64,000 bases of DNA from VXYL01 sp965116935. GTDB lineage: Bacteria > Pseudomonadota > Gammaproteobacteria > Pseudomonadales > Azotimanducaceae. Both the position numbers and the translations under genes were made by a program. Below, in pieces: positions 1-8,348 of the stretch. The stretch lies in contig OZ220737.1 in NCBI GenBank assembly GCA_965116935.1, forward strand, positions 4,464,001 to 4,528,000, read 5' to 3'. Below the pieces are notes generated by a model. The model searched no databases, was not told the origin of the DNA, and saw only the letters and a program-made list of their open reading frames with translations. Numbering within the stretch: the first letter of the stretch is position 1; each line of letters starts with the position of its first letter.

Positions 1-161
1 TTCGGGTACGTGAACCGGTCGTAGTCCTCGAACGTCACCTCGTGCACCGACAGCGCGAACGGCGCCGCAATGGTGACCTCGTGAACGGGTTTCTCGCGGT
101 CCCAGCAGTCGTCGTTCGACAGGCAGCCCATGCGGAACCGACCCGCAGGGATCACCACCAT
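1..161 (-). pseudogene. Formylglycine-generating-enzyme (SUMF1) domain, partial, out of frame with its own N-terminus
   Basis: Reading leftwards from 161 and running off the window edge, the minus strand encodes a segment with MVVIPAGRFRMG followed by a KPVHEVTI motif. These are the opening motifs of the FGE-sulfatase (SUMF1, PF03781) fold, found in formylglycine-generating enzymes and in many related secreted bacterial proteins of other function. It is the continuation of the gene that starts at 535, displaced by one base. If a G is restored around 166-168, the two halves read through as one protein, with the usual linker PxSVFxDRLSxGxEGPEMVVIPAG. The catalytic Cys region of SUMF1 lies beyond the window, so it cannot be said whether this is a true sulfatase activator. 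It is either a recent frameshift or an assembly error. Confidence 0.75.
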
Positions 162-535
162 CTCGGGCCCTCGCCGCCGCCGCTCAGGCGGTCGTGGAAG
201 ACGCTGCCGGGTGCGACCGGGATCCCGGACCGTTCCGCACCCCGCAAGCTCCCCGGTGCAGGCACCGCGGTCCCACCGCGCGCCTTTACCTTCGCCGCAA
301 TGACCGAATCGCCGACCCCCGCCTCCGCGAGCATCACCACTGCATCAACGCCGGTGTCGAAGTCCGTCGCCGACGAGTCGATCATCGCCACGATCGCCGC
401 CTCGCCAACCCCCGTCTTCGTCAACCGCAGAACGTCCGCGTTGGTCAGTACCCCGTCGGCTGCTGCCGCCTCCATCCCGAACAGCAACACCGCCAGCCAG
501 GCTGCCACCGACGCGCCAGCCTTCCCGTCGCGCAT
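152..535 (-). pseudogene. Secreted N-terminal part of the frameshifted SUMF1-type protein
   Basis: As it stands this reads 127 aa. It has a signal peptide (residues about 1-25, ending AAAADG) and a compact motif LTNADVLRLTKTGVGEAAIV repeated in weaker form as a second helix pair. This pattern is common at the N-terminus of bacterial secreted proteins, where it precedes other domains. The ATG at 535 is preceded by GGAG about ten bases upstream. The last dozen residues (RLSGGGEGPRWW then TGA) are the out-of-frame beginning of the FGE linker. The stop is therefore most simply a product of a one-base loss rather than the natural end. The full gene would encode a periplasmic or outer-envelope SUMF1 protein. 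Confidence 0.7.
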
Positions 536-819
536 AACTCGTTCTCCGCCCCCTCCCCGCCAATCCGCCGACGCGCCGGCCGCAACGCAAGGACCGGACA
601 AGGCCGGACAAGGTCTCAAAAAACGACCGCCGCAGTGCAGCCCCAGCGCTTCTCCCTGCTTGCCATCGCATCCATCCCGCGCCACCGGCATGAGGCTGGC
701 CGGCCCACCGCTTCGTCCATGCCTCCCACTCGGCCCAGCCCTCGCGCAGCCGGGCGACGGCCGCCTCAAGCCGCCGCAGCGCCATCCCCGGGTTCGCAGC
801 CGTCACCCAACCATCCCGC

Positions 820-1440
820 TCATCCGCAGTTCCCCTTTCCGTCACTCTCCCCTCCGTTGCCGCGGCGCGCAGTACCGCTCTTCACGACATCGGATGGTGC
901 CACCATGCGCTCGCCACCCTCCCCGGCGGGAAACACCTCGTGCAGCGCGTCGAGCAGCTTGCAGGACGCGTTCTTGCCGCCGCCGCACCCAACGACATGC
1001 TCCCTATGAAAGCACTGGCTCTTTCTGCCGACCTGGGCCAACTCCGAAGCGCTGAGCGGGCCGTACGGGCGCCCGCCCGTCCACCCGAAACCCCAGCGGA
1101 ACGAAATCGGCAGGCCTGGCGACCCGAACGCGCGAACGGCCGCGTAGTAGATGGCACCCAGGCCCGGCCTGGTCGCGGCTATGCAGCTACGAAACTCACG
1201 GTCCGCCAATAGCCGCGCACGCTGAGTCCCGCCCTGCCAGTACGCGAAGTCGTGGACGATACAGCAATGGCCAAAGTCTAGGTCCGGAGCCCACGAACAC
1301 CCGTCGGAGTTGAACGGGCGCAAGGCCGACCCGGCATCGCCGTCACACCCGACCAGACCGACCAACCCGAACAACACCAACAGTCCGACACCTCGCCGCC
1401 TCGTTCTCGGCGCGAATCGCGGAAAGCGCGTCCCAAGCAT
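820..1440 (-). CDS. Phospholipase A2-like lipoprotein
   Basis: A 206-aa lipoprotein. The lipobox is LVGC at residues 29-32 after an Arg-rich n-region. Soon after, the mature protein carries GCSWAPD, then HCCIVHDFAYWQGG (residues about 58-71). The CCxxHDxxY block is the catalytic signature of secreted phospholipase A2, with the His-Asp dyad at H63/D64. Several further Cys (CFHREHVVGC, NASCK) could form disulfides. Bacterial lipoproteins of this type are usually annotated as hypothetical, and lipase activity is unproven. The start is chosen at 1440 because the lipoprotein signal begins there and GGAG lies upstream. The frame stays open to 1929, but that extension has no recognisable content and would bury the signal peptide. 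No operon partner is evident. Confidence 0.72.
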   Translation of the reverse strand: MLGTRFPRFAPRTRRRGVGLLVLFGLVGLVGCDGDAGSALRPFNSDGCSWAPDLDFGHCCIVHDFAYWQGGTQRARLLADREFRSCIAATRPGLGAIYYAAVRAFGSPGLPISFRWGFGWTGGRPYGPLSASELAQVGRKSQCFHREHVVGCGGGKNASCKLLDALHEVFPAGEGGERMVAPSDVVKSGTARRGNGGESDGKGNCG

Positions 1441-1953
1441 CGGCAGCCGGATCTCCGCACCCGTGGCACGCCGGACGGTACCCCAACTCGACCGTGCGTG
1501 AACGCCCGGTTGCCTCACCATCTCAGGGCGATCGGCCGGACAAGGCACGCGACGCGCCGTCTGATCCTTTGGCCCAACCTCTTCCGGGTAGCGTGCCAGC
1601 ACCTCCAGCGCCGCGTCCGACAGCAGCGCGACGTGATCCTCCGGATATCGGTCTCCGAGTCGCCCCGGATCGGCGTTGAGGGTCATGGGATCACAAGGGA
1701 CATCGTTGCCCCGGACACTACCTGTCCCGGCCCCTTGGCTACAACGGTCCTTTGCAAACCCCAACTCCCTGATAGGGCTTGCCCAAATGGTGTTTCCGGG
1801 GTGCGGTGAGGCCGCGAACTGGGCCTTCGGCTGCCGGCATTCACGGCATAGGTGAGGTCCGCCCACGCCGTCGGGAAGCCCCTCGATCTGCTTCGCAACT
1901 GCTTTACCAGCAGGTGCCGCCATCTCCACATCGGCCAGGCGCGTCGGATCGGG
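1441..1953. other. Gap without a supported gene
   Basis: About 510 bases. The minus-strand frame of the downstream lipoprotein is open through most of it (to 1929), but the translation has no recognisable domain. No hairpin repeat of the kinds found elsewhere in the window was recognised here. It may be leader or decayed sequence. Confidence 0.4.
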
Positions 1954-2610
1954 TCAAGTGTTGAGGAACATCGCCATCATGCCGAGCCACACCAGCAGCA
2001 GGAAATGCCAATACAGCGCACAGAGGTCCACGCTTCGCGACAGACGCGCCAAGCGTTCCTGCGCAACGTCGCCGTCGGCGTCCCCGTCCACGACAGCCAC
2101 GCTCCGGAACCGAGTCAGCGCCCTCCCCCAAGCGACGAGCCCGCCCACAAGGTGCAGGCCGTGTACGGCGGTGATGAGGTAGAAGAACGAGTTGGCGGGA
2201 TTCGAGTGCGCGAAGTAGCCGAGCCCGAGCATCTGATCCCACACCACCAGTTGCAGCACCAGGAACGACAGCGTCAGTGCTCCGGCGACGAGAAACGCCG
2301 TGCGCGCCGTGCCCTCACGCCCACTGCGGGCCGCGCCGCGGGCCCACTCGAAGGCAATGCTGGCGATGCCGAGCACCACCGTGTTGAACCAAAGCAGCGG
2401 CGGCTCCGGAATCGCCACCCAGTCCGAGGTGAGCTCAATACGCATGTGGTAGGCGGCGAAGAAAAGGAAGAACAGCACGCCAACAATGGCGAGAAAGAGC
2501 ACCAGTGCCACCTTCTGGTTCGACACGGCAAACGAAGCCGTACGGGTCTCTGCGCCTGCCCCTGGCTCATGGATCCAAGGCTTCTCCGCCAACCGCTTGA
2601 AGATGTTCAT
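1954..2610 (-). CDS. Haem-copper oxidase subunit III family protein
   Basis: A 218-aa inner-membrane protein with about five hydrophobic segments (roughly residues 33-55, 70-92, 105-127, 140-165, 195-216). It has typical subunit III motifs: the WFNTVVLGIASIAFEWA helix and HxxHLVGGL in the segment SFFYLITAVHGLHLVGGL. Five helices and this length match CyoC/NorE-type or short CoxC proteins rather than the seven-helix mitochondrial type. Subunit III stabilises a terminal oxidase or nitric-oxide reductase complex and has no redox centre of its own. No subunit I or II gene lies in this window, so this is an orphan copy. The partner complex is unknown and NorE-like and CyoC-like roles cannot be separated here. 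Confidence 0.8.
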   Translation of the reverse strand: MNIFKRLAEKPWIHEPGAGAETRTASFAVSNQKVALVLFLAIVGVLFFLFFAAYHMRIELTSDWVAIPEPPLLWFNTVVLGIASIAFEWARGAARSGREGTARTAFLVAGALTLSFLVLQLVVWDQMLGLGYFAHSNPANSFFYLITAVHGLHLVGGLVAWGRALTRFRSVAVVDGDADGDVAQERLARLSRSVDLCALYWHFLLLVWLGMMAMFLNT

Positions 2611-2719
2611 GGGTGGGATTCTACGGAACGTGCAGGCAAAGCGACAGACGAGGACACACCCCTAGGAGTTGATTGTCCACGGTCTTCCTTGCGCTTTCGA
2701 AGGCTCGCAGGGGCGGGGC

Positions 2720-3763
2720 TTAGCGGGCGATCGCCCCAACCCCCGCCACGATCATGCGTCGCACTTGGTCGACGATGTCACGCTCCCAGCCAGCGTCGTG
2801 GCCGCGAAGGGCCGGAACGTGAATGTGGCCGATGGGCAAGTCGAGGCCGAGCCGTTCGGCCGAGAGCAATGTCCTGTACGCGACTTCATTCGAAAGGTAG
2901 CCGCCACCCGAACCCTCTACGGCCGTTTCGCCCGTCAAGTCCTCCAAGGATTCGGCCTCCAACCTGCCGCGCGTGACGGTCGTGACGCGATGGTTGTCCC
3001 GCACGGCCCAGCGTCCCTCTACCGCGGCCATCGCTGCCGCCGGAAGGGAGAATTCCAGGAACTCGGGGCCGTCAAGCCCACGCGGCAAGACCGGCTCCTC
3101 GCCCGTTCCGCCGCCGAAGCGACGTTCGTTGTCTGGGTTCGGTGAGGAACGTCGACGGCCCGGAAAGCGCTCGAGATCAAAGGCGTCGCGCCCCATGCTG
3201 ACGGTGACGACCATCCGCACATCGCCGTTCGCACAGCGCTCGGAAAGCAGGCGTTCGACAATGCCGGCGTCGAAGTCCGCAAAGCGCACCGGCAGAATGG
3301 CGGCTTGCACCGTCAGCGACTGACCGGCCGGCGCTTCGACGACACTCCCATGCAGCGCCAGCGCCACCGTGCCGGACGGATTGCTCTGGCTAATGTCACG
3401 GTCCAGATGAAACGGGTCGAATCCGGCGAGCAGGAAAGTCGGCGCGGCGACCTCGCCCTCGGAAAGCCCCCGCGAGGCCCGCTCCAGCGCTTCGCCACAC
3501 TCCGCGTGGCCCATTTCCTGCAGGCACCTATGCGCCGCCAGCCGCCCCCAATACAGCGCCCGATCGTCCAGGAATCCGTCCTGAACGTCGTCCACGGCGT
3601 GCTGCCAGAGGCCACTCCCGGCACTGCCAGCGATGCGAAAGGGATCACCGCCAGCGGCCAGTTGTCCTCGCAACCGTTCAATCACGGCCGCATAGCGCCG
3701 CGCCACCGCCACGTTGCGCTCGGCTTCACCGGCGCGGGAAATCTCGACGGTGAAGTCGGTCAT
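2720..3763 (-). CDS. Pyroglutamyl-peptidase I-like protein (C15 fold) without the catalytic Cys
   Basis: A 347-aa protein. Residues about 105-150 carry GFDPFHLDRDISQSNPSG, the substrate-pocket motif of peptidase C15 (GFxPF...NPS). Near the C-terminus are GGGYLSNEVAYRTLL and GHIHVP. The second holds the catalytic His of C15. In active enzymes the first reads ...CNxxFY with the nucleophilic Cys directly before Asn. Here Ser occupies that place. About 100 residues precede the C15 core with no known domain. The ATG overlaps the stop of the upstream membrane-anchored gene (ATGA), so it is translationally coupled as the last gene of the HupE operon. Either a Ser-dependent hydrolase or a non-catalytic relative is possible. 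Confidence 0.7.
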   Translation of the reverse strand: MTDFTVEISRAGEAERNVAVARRYAAVIERLRGQLAAGGDPFRIAGSAGSGLWQHAVDDVQDGFLDDRALYWGRLAAHRCLQEMGHAECGEALERASRGLSEGEVAAPTFLLAGFDPFHLDRDISQSNPSGTVALALHGSVVEAPAGQSLTVQAAILPVRFADFDAGIVERLLSERCANGDVRMVVTVSMGRDAFDLERFPGRRRSSPNPDNERRFGGGTGEEPVLPRGLDGPEFLEFSLPAAAMAAVEGRWAVRDNHRVTTVTRGRLEAESLEDLTGETAVEGSGGGYLSNEVAYRTLLSAERLGLDLPIGHIHVPALRGHDAGWERDIVDQVRRMIVAGVGAIAR

Positions 3764-4329
3764 CGACAATCTCCCGCCGGGACCTCCACCGACCCGTCCA
3801 ACTCGACACGAGCCGCATCGTTGTCGTGGTACCGAGCCGCCCCGGCCATCATGCCCGAGGCCACGAGATGGACCATGACCGACTCCCCGCCACGGTTCTC
3901 CCAGAACCAGCCGTGAATGCCATCGAACGGCGCGATGTACGTGCCGCCCTGCCGCAGACCTCGCCCCGCCGCGAAGCTGCGGGCGTCGTCGATGGTGCCC
4001 CCGTCCGGTTCCGCATGGAGATCGAACAGCACCTCCCCCGTGGCCGCCCAGCAAAACACCATGCCGTCCCCTTCGGCGAGGTCGTACTTCAGTTCCACGG
4101 ACTCGAACGGTGCCAAGGGAAAAGACCGCCCATCGCGCATCGGCCAATTGCCCTCCTCGCTCTCGACAACGGGGCCGAAAACCCCACCGTCCGGCATGTA
4201 AAGCCCCGTGAGTCCCAAGAGCCGCCCCGTACCCAGCGGATCACGCCCATGCTCCGATGGCAACACGAAGGCAACGAACAGCACCAAGGCCACGACAAAC
4301 GCGCCCGCCAGCATCGCCACCTTGCGCAT
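3760..4329 (-). CDS. Membrane-anchored periplasmic protein of the HupE operon
   Basis: A 189-aa protein with one N-terminal membrane segment (residues about 5-24), then a soluble periplasmic domain. Recognisable features are VELKYDLAEGDGMVF, W-A-TGEVLFDLHAEPDG, and GGTYIAPFDGIHGWFWENRG. This pattern belongs to a conserved family usually annotated as transmembrane anchor protein and often found beside HupE/UreJ genes. The mature domain looks beta-rich. No catalytic residues are evident. Both ends overlap neighbours by ATGA, so it sits in the middle of a tightly coupled three-gene operon (HupE, anchor, C15-like). A link to metal handling is suggested only by the HupE neighbour. Confidence 0.65.
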   Translation of the reverse strand: MRKVAMLAGAFVVALVLFVAFVLPSEHGRDPLGTGRLLGLTGLYMPDGGVFGPVVESEEGNWPMRDGRSFPLAPFESVELKYDLAEGDGMVFCWAATGEVLFDLHAEPDGGTIDDARSFAAGRGLRQGGTYIAPFDGIHGWFWENRGGESVMVHLVASGMMAGAARYHDNDAARVELDGSVEVPAGDCR

Positions 4330-5078
4330 CAGCCGCCCTCCCCGGCCATGAAGTACCCGACGATCTGCGTCTGAAACAGCACGAAACCCGCCGTCATCAA
4401 CGCGAGGTTCACGGCCAAGGCCGAACGCTCAAACACCGCGAGCCGCCGCCACCACGCCAGCACCGCAACCACCGCCGCCAGCGCCAGCAACTGGCCAATC
4501 TCCACGCCCACATTGAAGCTCACCAGATTGACGAGCAGCCCGTCCGGCGACAACTGCAACTCCAGCACCCGCGTCGCCAGCCCCATGCCGTGGCACAGCC
4601 CAAAGGCAAACACCGCAAGCCGCGGGTCCGGAGCGAAACTCCTCTCCCCAACAGCCACCGACCCGCCCGAAACGCCAGCCAACGCCGGCCTCGGCCCCCG
4701 GGCAAAACCCCCGACGTTCTCAAACGCCTTGTACACCACCGACAGCCCAATCACCGCATCCACGAGATGCGCATCCAAGCGCCACTCGGCGAGCACTCCA
4801 ACGAGCAGCGTGAGGCTATGCCCGGCGGTGAACAGCGTCACGTACAGCAGCACATCCCGCAGCCGACGCAAATAAAAAACTACCCCCACGAGATAGAGGA
4901 CATGGTCGATCCCCGTGAACATGTGCTTGGCGCCAAAGTAGCCAAAGATCCCCACGGCGACCCCAGACACGCCCTCCACAAAGGCAGCATTGCCTTCGGA
5001 GATGGCATGCGCAAGGGCTGTCGCACCCGGCAGAAACAGCATGGCTGCCAACGTCCATCGTCGCCCATGCCGGATCAT
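4329..5078 (-). CDS. HupE/UreJ family membrane protein (first copy)
   Basis: A 249-aa protein with a cleavable or first-helix signal (residues 8-26) and about six further hydrophobic helices. HupE/UreJ landmarks are GIDHVLYLVGVVFYLRR, TLFTAGHSLTLLVGVL, FGLCHGMGLATRVLEL and FNVGVEIGQLLAL. The conserved His and Asp/Glu in these helices are the probable metal-binding residues of this family, which includes nickel or cobalt permeases of hydrogenase and urease loci. No hydrogenase or urease genes are present here. The start at 5078 puts the signal at the N-terminus. The open frame upstream overlaps the PIN gene and has no homologous content. It is the first gene of the coupled operon continuing to 2720. 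Confidence 0.8.
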   Translation of the reverse strand: MIRHGRRWTLAAMLFLPGATALAHAISEGNAAFVEGVSGVAVGIFGYFGAKHMFTGIDHVLYLVGVVFYLRRLRDVLLYVTLFTAGHSLTLLVGVLAEWRLDAHLVDAVIGLSVVYKAFENVGGFARGPRPALAGVSGGSVAVGERSFAPDPRLAVFAFGLCHGMGLATRVLELQLSPDGLLVNLVSFNVGVEIGQLLALAAVVAVLAWWRRLAVFERSALAVNLALMTAGFVLFQTQIVGYFMAGEGG

Positions 5079-5103
5079 GCAGAGCCCGCGGCGCTGCTGT
5101 ACT

Positions 5104-5520
5104 TTACCGGTCAGAGGGGGCCGCTCCGACCACTTCGACGCCAAGGGCCTCGGCGACCGTGACGATGCGACGATCCAAACTCGCCACCGCGAGGCCGCGA
5201 CGCATGGCCACTTCCAGATAGGAAGCGTCATAGACCGACAATCGATGTGCGGCCGCGATTTCGAGCAACAGTCCATCGCCGTGAGCGTTGTCCACAGAAA
5301 TCGGAAGATTCCCCAAGTCATCGATGGCAGCCCTGCAGTCCACCGACGAAATCCGCCCTCTGCGCTCGTTCATCAGCAGGGCATTGCGCATCTCGTACCA
5401 CCAGATGCCTGGCACCACACCGCCCTCGTGGACCAGCATCTGCCGGGCCCGATCGGCCGCCGGATCGTCCTCGTCGGCCAAGCACCAGCACAGGCAAACC
5501 GAACAGTCGATGACGATCAA
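5104..5520 (-). CDS. PIN-domain toxin, VapC-like
   Basis: A 138-aa PIN-domain protein. The conserved acids are visible: D5 in IVIDCSVCLCW, E43 in WWYEMRNALL, the Asp in LSVYDASYLEVA, and the C-terminal Asp in ASLDRRI. These coordinate the divalent metal of the ribonuclease site in VapC toxins, which typically cleave tRNA or rRNA. Its start overlaps the stop of the upstream antitoxin gene (ATGA), the standard toxin-antitoxin layout. All key acidic residues are present, so it is probably active. Confidence 0.85.
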   Translation of the reverse strand: MIVIDCSVCLCWCLADEDDPAADRARQMLVHEGGVVPGIWWYEMRNALLMNERRGRISSVDCRAAIDDLGNLPISVDNAHGDGLLLEIAAAHRLSVYDASYLEVAMRRGLAVASLDRRIVTVAEALGVEVVGAAPSDR

Positions 5521-5762
5521 TAGCGATGCCCTTCGTGCACCGTCGCCATCAACTCCTCCATCGAACAGCGAACGGAACGTAGCCGCCGGGCCTCGATTCT
5601 CGCCAACGCGGCTTCGGCGCGCTGCCGGTCCCCGTGTTGGTAGGGCACCAGACTGGCGACCGGTTTGCCATGCCGGGTGATCGTCAGCGTCTCCCCCTGC
5701 TTGACCCGGTCGAGCAGTCTCGGCAAGTGAGTCTTTGCCTCATAGGCGCCGATGGCAACCAC
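5517..5762 (-). CDS. Phd/YefM-family antitoxin
   Basis: An 81-aa protein opening MVAIGAYEAKTHLPRLLDRVKQGETLTITRHGKPVASL, the Phd/YefM DNA-binding fold that binds its own operator and covers the cognate toxin with its C-terminal tail. The C-terminal part (residues about 45-81, Arg- and Glu-rich) is the likely toxin-binding region. It lies directly upstream of the PIN gene with a 4-base overlap. Autoregulation is expected from the family, but no clear operator palindrome was identified upstream of 5762. Confidence 0.88.
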   Translation of the reverse strand: MVAIGAYEAKTHLPRLLDRVKQGETLTITRHGKPVASLVPYQHGDRQRAEAALARIEARRLRSVRCSMEELMATVHEGHRY

Positions 5763-6126
5763 GCAATGAACTCCCGTCGCGCAAAGTCAGACCAGCCTAT
5801 ACGACTAGGCGGCAGTGTGGCAACGGCAGCGAGCCGGTCCTATGCAAGGCGCGGCACAAGGGACACGCCGCACACAAGGCGGGCAAGATTGCTGGCACCG
5901 GCAAATGCTGTATTGGACCCTCTGTGCGCCATCCCCTAGGCCGCCTTGCCTAGCCTTAATCGCACCGGTCCGAGCGTGCCGCACGCTGGCATGCATGCTA
6001 CGGTACGCAACCGCCGCGCGGTGGAGCTATGGTCGAATCTGGTGTACGGATGAGTTGAGTCGTGCGGCGTGTCTCTGCTGAAATTGAAGTTCGAGCTTTC
6101 ATTTCGGCAAGAGGAGCACACCGCAC
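5763..6126. other. Gap holding the left flank of an IS256 remnant
   Basis: About 360 bases with no supported gene. The right-hand 100 bases or so immediately precede the transposase start and probably include the left end of the IS256-type element. The terminal inverted repeat could not be identified because the right end has been lost. The only ORFs are short and lack any domain. Confidence 0.4.
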
Positions 6127-6525
6127 ATGGCCAAAGATAATGTGGTTGAGCTGGCGGCGCCAGCGTCGGTTTCCGACCCCCTCACGGAGCTTCTTCGCGC
6201 GGGCGCGAAGAGGCTGGTCGAGGCGGCGGTGCAGGCGGAGTTCGACGAGCACCTTGCGGCGTTCGAGGGCGAGCGGCTGTCGGACGGGCGCCTGCGGGTG
6301 GTTCGGAACGGGCGCCTTCCGGAGCGCACGATCCTGACGGGGATCGGCGCGGTGGAGGTGCAGGTTCCGAAGTCCCGCAGCCGCGAGGGGTCGTCGGAGC
6401 CGTTCCGGTCTTCGCTGGTTCCGCCGTACGTTCGCCGCAGCGCGAGCGTGGACGCGGCGATTCCGTGGCTGTGCCTGCACGGGGTGTCGACGGGGCAGAT
6501 GCGTCCTGCGGTGGCGCTGGTAGGC
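6127..6525 (+). pseudogene. IS256-family transposase, N-terminal fragment
   Basis: The first ~130 codons match the N-terminus of IS256-family DDE transposases: DPLTELLRAGAKRLVEAAVQ, LPERTILTGIGAVEVQVPK and LVPPYVRR, ending in the GVSTGQM segment. After this the frame passes without a stop into unrelated helicase sequence (fused ORF ends 6987). The catalytic DDE domain and the right end of the element are missing, so it cannot transpose. The junction lies near 6515-6530 and marks a deletion that removed the 3' part of the IS together with the 5' part of the neighbouring helicase gene. Confidence 0.85.
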
Positions 6526-7556
6526 GTGCGAATGCGGTTAGTGAACGTGGGCGCGTCGGGTGCCATCTCCGCTGATGGCGAGTTCGGCTATCCGGTATGC
6601 ACGGTGTGCGGCCAAAGCGTTTTCGCCCCTTGCCACCGCACGCCAGCACGAGCAGTTTCTCAAGTCGCACCAAGATCGTTGCGGACGCGCACCGCAACCC
6701 ATTGGTTTCCATGCCGATGTCGTTGCGGACGCCCTTCGCTGCCTGGGTGCGTGGACTGCGTACAGCGTACTCGAAGCGCTGCGCCTAGGAGCGACCAGCG
6801 TGCTGGATATGCACATGGAGGACTTGCAGATCATCGTCATCGGCCATATCGATCGCGACGACGTCACCGGGTTGCTGAGGGATCCGATGCCCGGCGGTTC
6901 GGGGCTCTTGCAGCGCCTTTGCGAACGCTTTGGCGAGGTCGTCGCGACAGCGCGCAATGTGGTCGAAGGATGTCCGAGCCGGTGTGAGTCATCGTGCATC
7001 GACTGCCTCCAGACATTCCGCAACGCCTACTACCACAAGCACCTGTTTCGTAAGCGGGCATTGGAACGGCTGGCGGATTGGGGTAGTCGGCTCGAGTTTG
7101 ACCATGACATTCCCCCGTTGCAGCCGAGCGAACCCGCGAGTGCCGATGCCCTGCCCGTCAACGACGCCGAGGCCAAGCTGCGCCACCTCCTTTTGGCCGC
7201 AGGTTTCGGCGAGGGCATCCGTGGCGAGCAAGTCAGGCTTGGCAACGCCCTAGGCACTACAACACCGGACGTGACCTACCGCGCGGACGGCGACAGCCCG
7301 GACGAAACCGTTTGCATCTAATCTCGACGGTCTGAGCCAACACCTACACGGCAACCCCGAAATAGCGGCAAGGGACCGGGAAATCCGGCTATGGCTGCGC
7401 AACGTGGGTTACGAGGTCATTGAAATCGCAGCGAACGAGCTGGATGATCGGGATGCAATGACGCGCCACTTCCAACGGCTTGCTGGCAATCTCGGAAATC
7501 GGGAACTGCGACGCAAGGTGCGGGAGGACCACACGTGGTTTGAAGGACGGGCGTAG
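6526..7556 (+). pseudogene. DUF1998 helicase, C-terminal remnant with two frameshifts
   Basis: Three stretches in different frames together give the C-terminus of a large DEAD/DEAH helicase carrying DUF1998. The first is RLVNVGASGAISADGEFGYP with CTVCGQS (in the transposase frame). The second, from about 6630, is HQDRCGRAPQPIGFHADVV through DPMPGGSGLLQRL and the four-Cys cluster CPSRCESSCIDCLQTFRNA to TTTPDVTY. The third, after about 7320, is LDGLSQHLHGNPE to WFEGRA and TAG at 7554-7556. One extra T in a TTTT run near 6626 and one extra A near 7318-7320 explain both shifts. Such helicases occur in DNA-repair (MrfA-type) and defence (DISARM-like) loci. With the motor domain gone, this is a dead relic. 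Confidence 0.8.
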
Positions 7557-7560
7557 GGTG

Positions 7561-7902
7561 TCAGGCCAGTTCGATGGTGTTCACGCGCCAAGCGATGCAC
7601 CTGTCGCCCCGTTGGGAGGGCGAGGCCCCCCAAAGAGGAAATGTGGGCTGCGTCGGCGGGTGTTTCCCAAGGGGCACCAGCGACGCCCGATCCTGGCAGG
7701 TCGAACTTCCGCTGTAAATCACGGAGCATGCCTGCGTCGATAGGTGTCTTGCTCCATGGTACGGGAACGGATACGCAGGCAGGTAGCGACCGTCCTCTCT
7801 CTTCTTGCCGATCATGCGATGGCTGCCCTTCCCTCGGTTAACGAACTCCTTGAAGTCGCCAGTAGCCTTGAGCCGCTTTACGACTTCCCGGTACTCCATC
7901 AC
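7561..7902 (-). pseudogene. HicA-like toxin, frameshifted
   Basis: The N-terminal half (EYREVVKRLKATGDF, NRGKGSHRMI) is the HicA double-stranded-RNA-binding-like fold with the catalytic His in GSHR. After YPFPYHG the annotated frame leaves the family. A one-base shift near 7740 restores KTPIDAGMLRDLQRKFDLP, the expected HicA C-terminal helix. Beyond this the shifted frame has no prompt stop. The ribonuclease toxin is probably inactive, unless the shift is a sequencing error. The start overlaps the upstream HicB-like gene by ATGA. Confidence 0.62.
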
Positions 7903-8348
7903 GTGGTCGCTTCGTACCTGGGGCGTACCTCTCGCAGGTCACCGAGGTTGGCCAGGTGGACCGCGTTTTCTTCCAGTTGTTTCACGTGAGGAGAGCGCGG
8001 TCTCGTCGTGCGAGGTCCTTCTAGCTCGGCGAAGATTCGCCGAGCCTCCAAGGCGGAGGTTTGGAAAAACAGGTCGATGTAACGTTGTTCTGCCTGGGTT
8101 TCGAACATCTCGTCCCAGCCGCCCTGTTCCATCGTGAACGTGACCTGAGCCTCAACGGCATTGGTGAGAGTCCTGTACGCGCCAGCAATCGTTGGGCCGT
8201 AGCTTCGGATGCCCAGCTCTAATGCGATCGCGCACCATTCCTTGTCTTCCCAAAGGACGAGAACGTGGATCGTCGCGAGCTTTTGCTCGGGCTTTCCGCT
8301 TTCCGCCGGGTGCGTAAGGTTGATCGAGCCTGTGAAAGCTTCGTTCAT
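7899..8348 (-). CDS. HicB-like antitoxin candidate
   Basis: A 149-aa protein. Residues about 27-70 (HVLVLWEDKEWCAIALELG, then GAYRTLTNAVEAQV) resemble the partial RNase-H-like fold of HicB antitoxins. The remaining 80 residues are helical and not recognised. It lies directly upstream of, and overlaps, the HicA-like gene, which supports a paired function, although in many hicAB loci the toxin comes first. Because the toxin is frameshifted, this may be an orphan antitoxin. The assignment rests on context as much as on sequence. Confidence 0.5.
   Translation of the reverse strand: MNEAFTGSINLTHPAESGKPEQKLATIHVLVLWEDKEWCAIALELGIRSYGPTIAGAYRTLTNAVEAQVTFTMEQGGWDEMFETQAEQRYIDLFFQTSALEARRIFAELEGPRTTRPRSPHVKQLEENAVHLANLGDLREVRPRYEATT

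Noticed and set aside
42..1055. 337-aa plus-strand ORF at the left edge
   Set aside because: Pro/Arg/Ser-rich antisense of the SUMF1-type and lipoprotein genes.
1441..1929. N-terminal extension of the PLA2-like lipoprotein
   Set aside because: It would place the lipoprotein signal in mid-protein and shows no family content.
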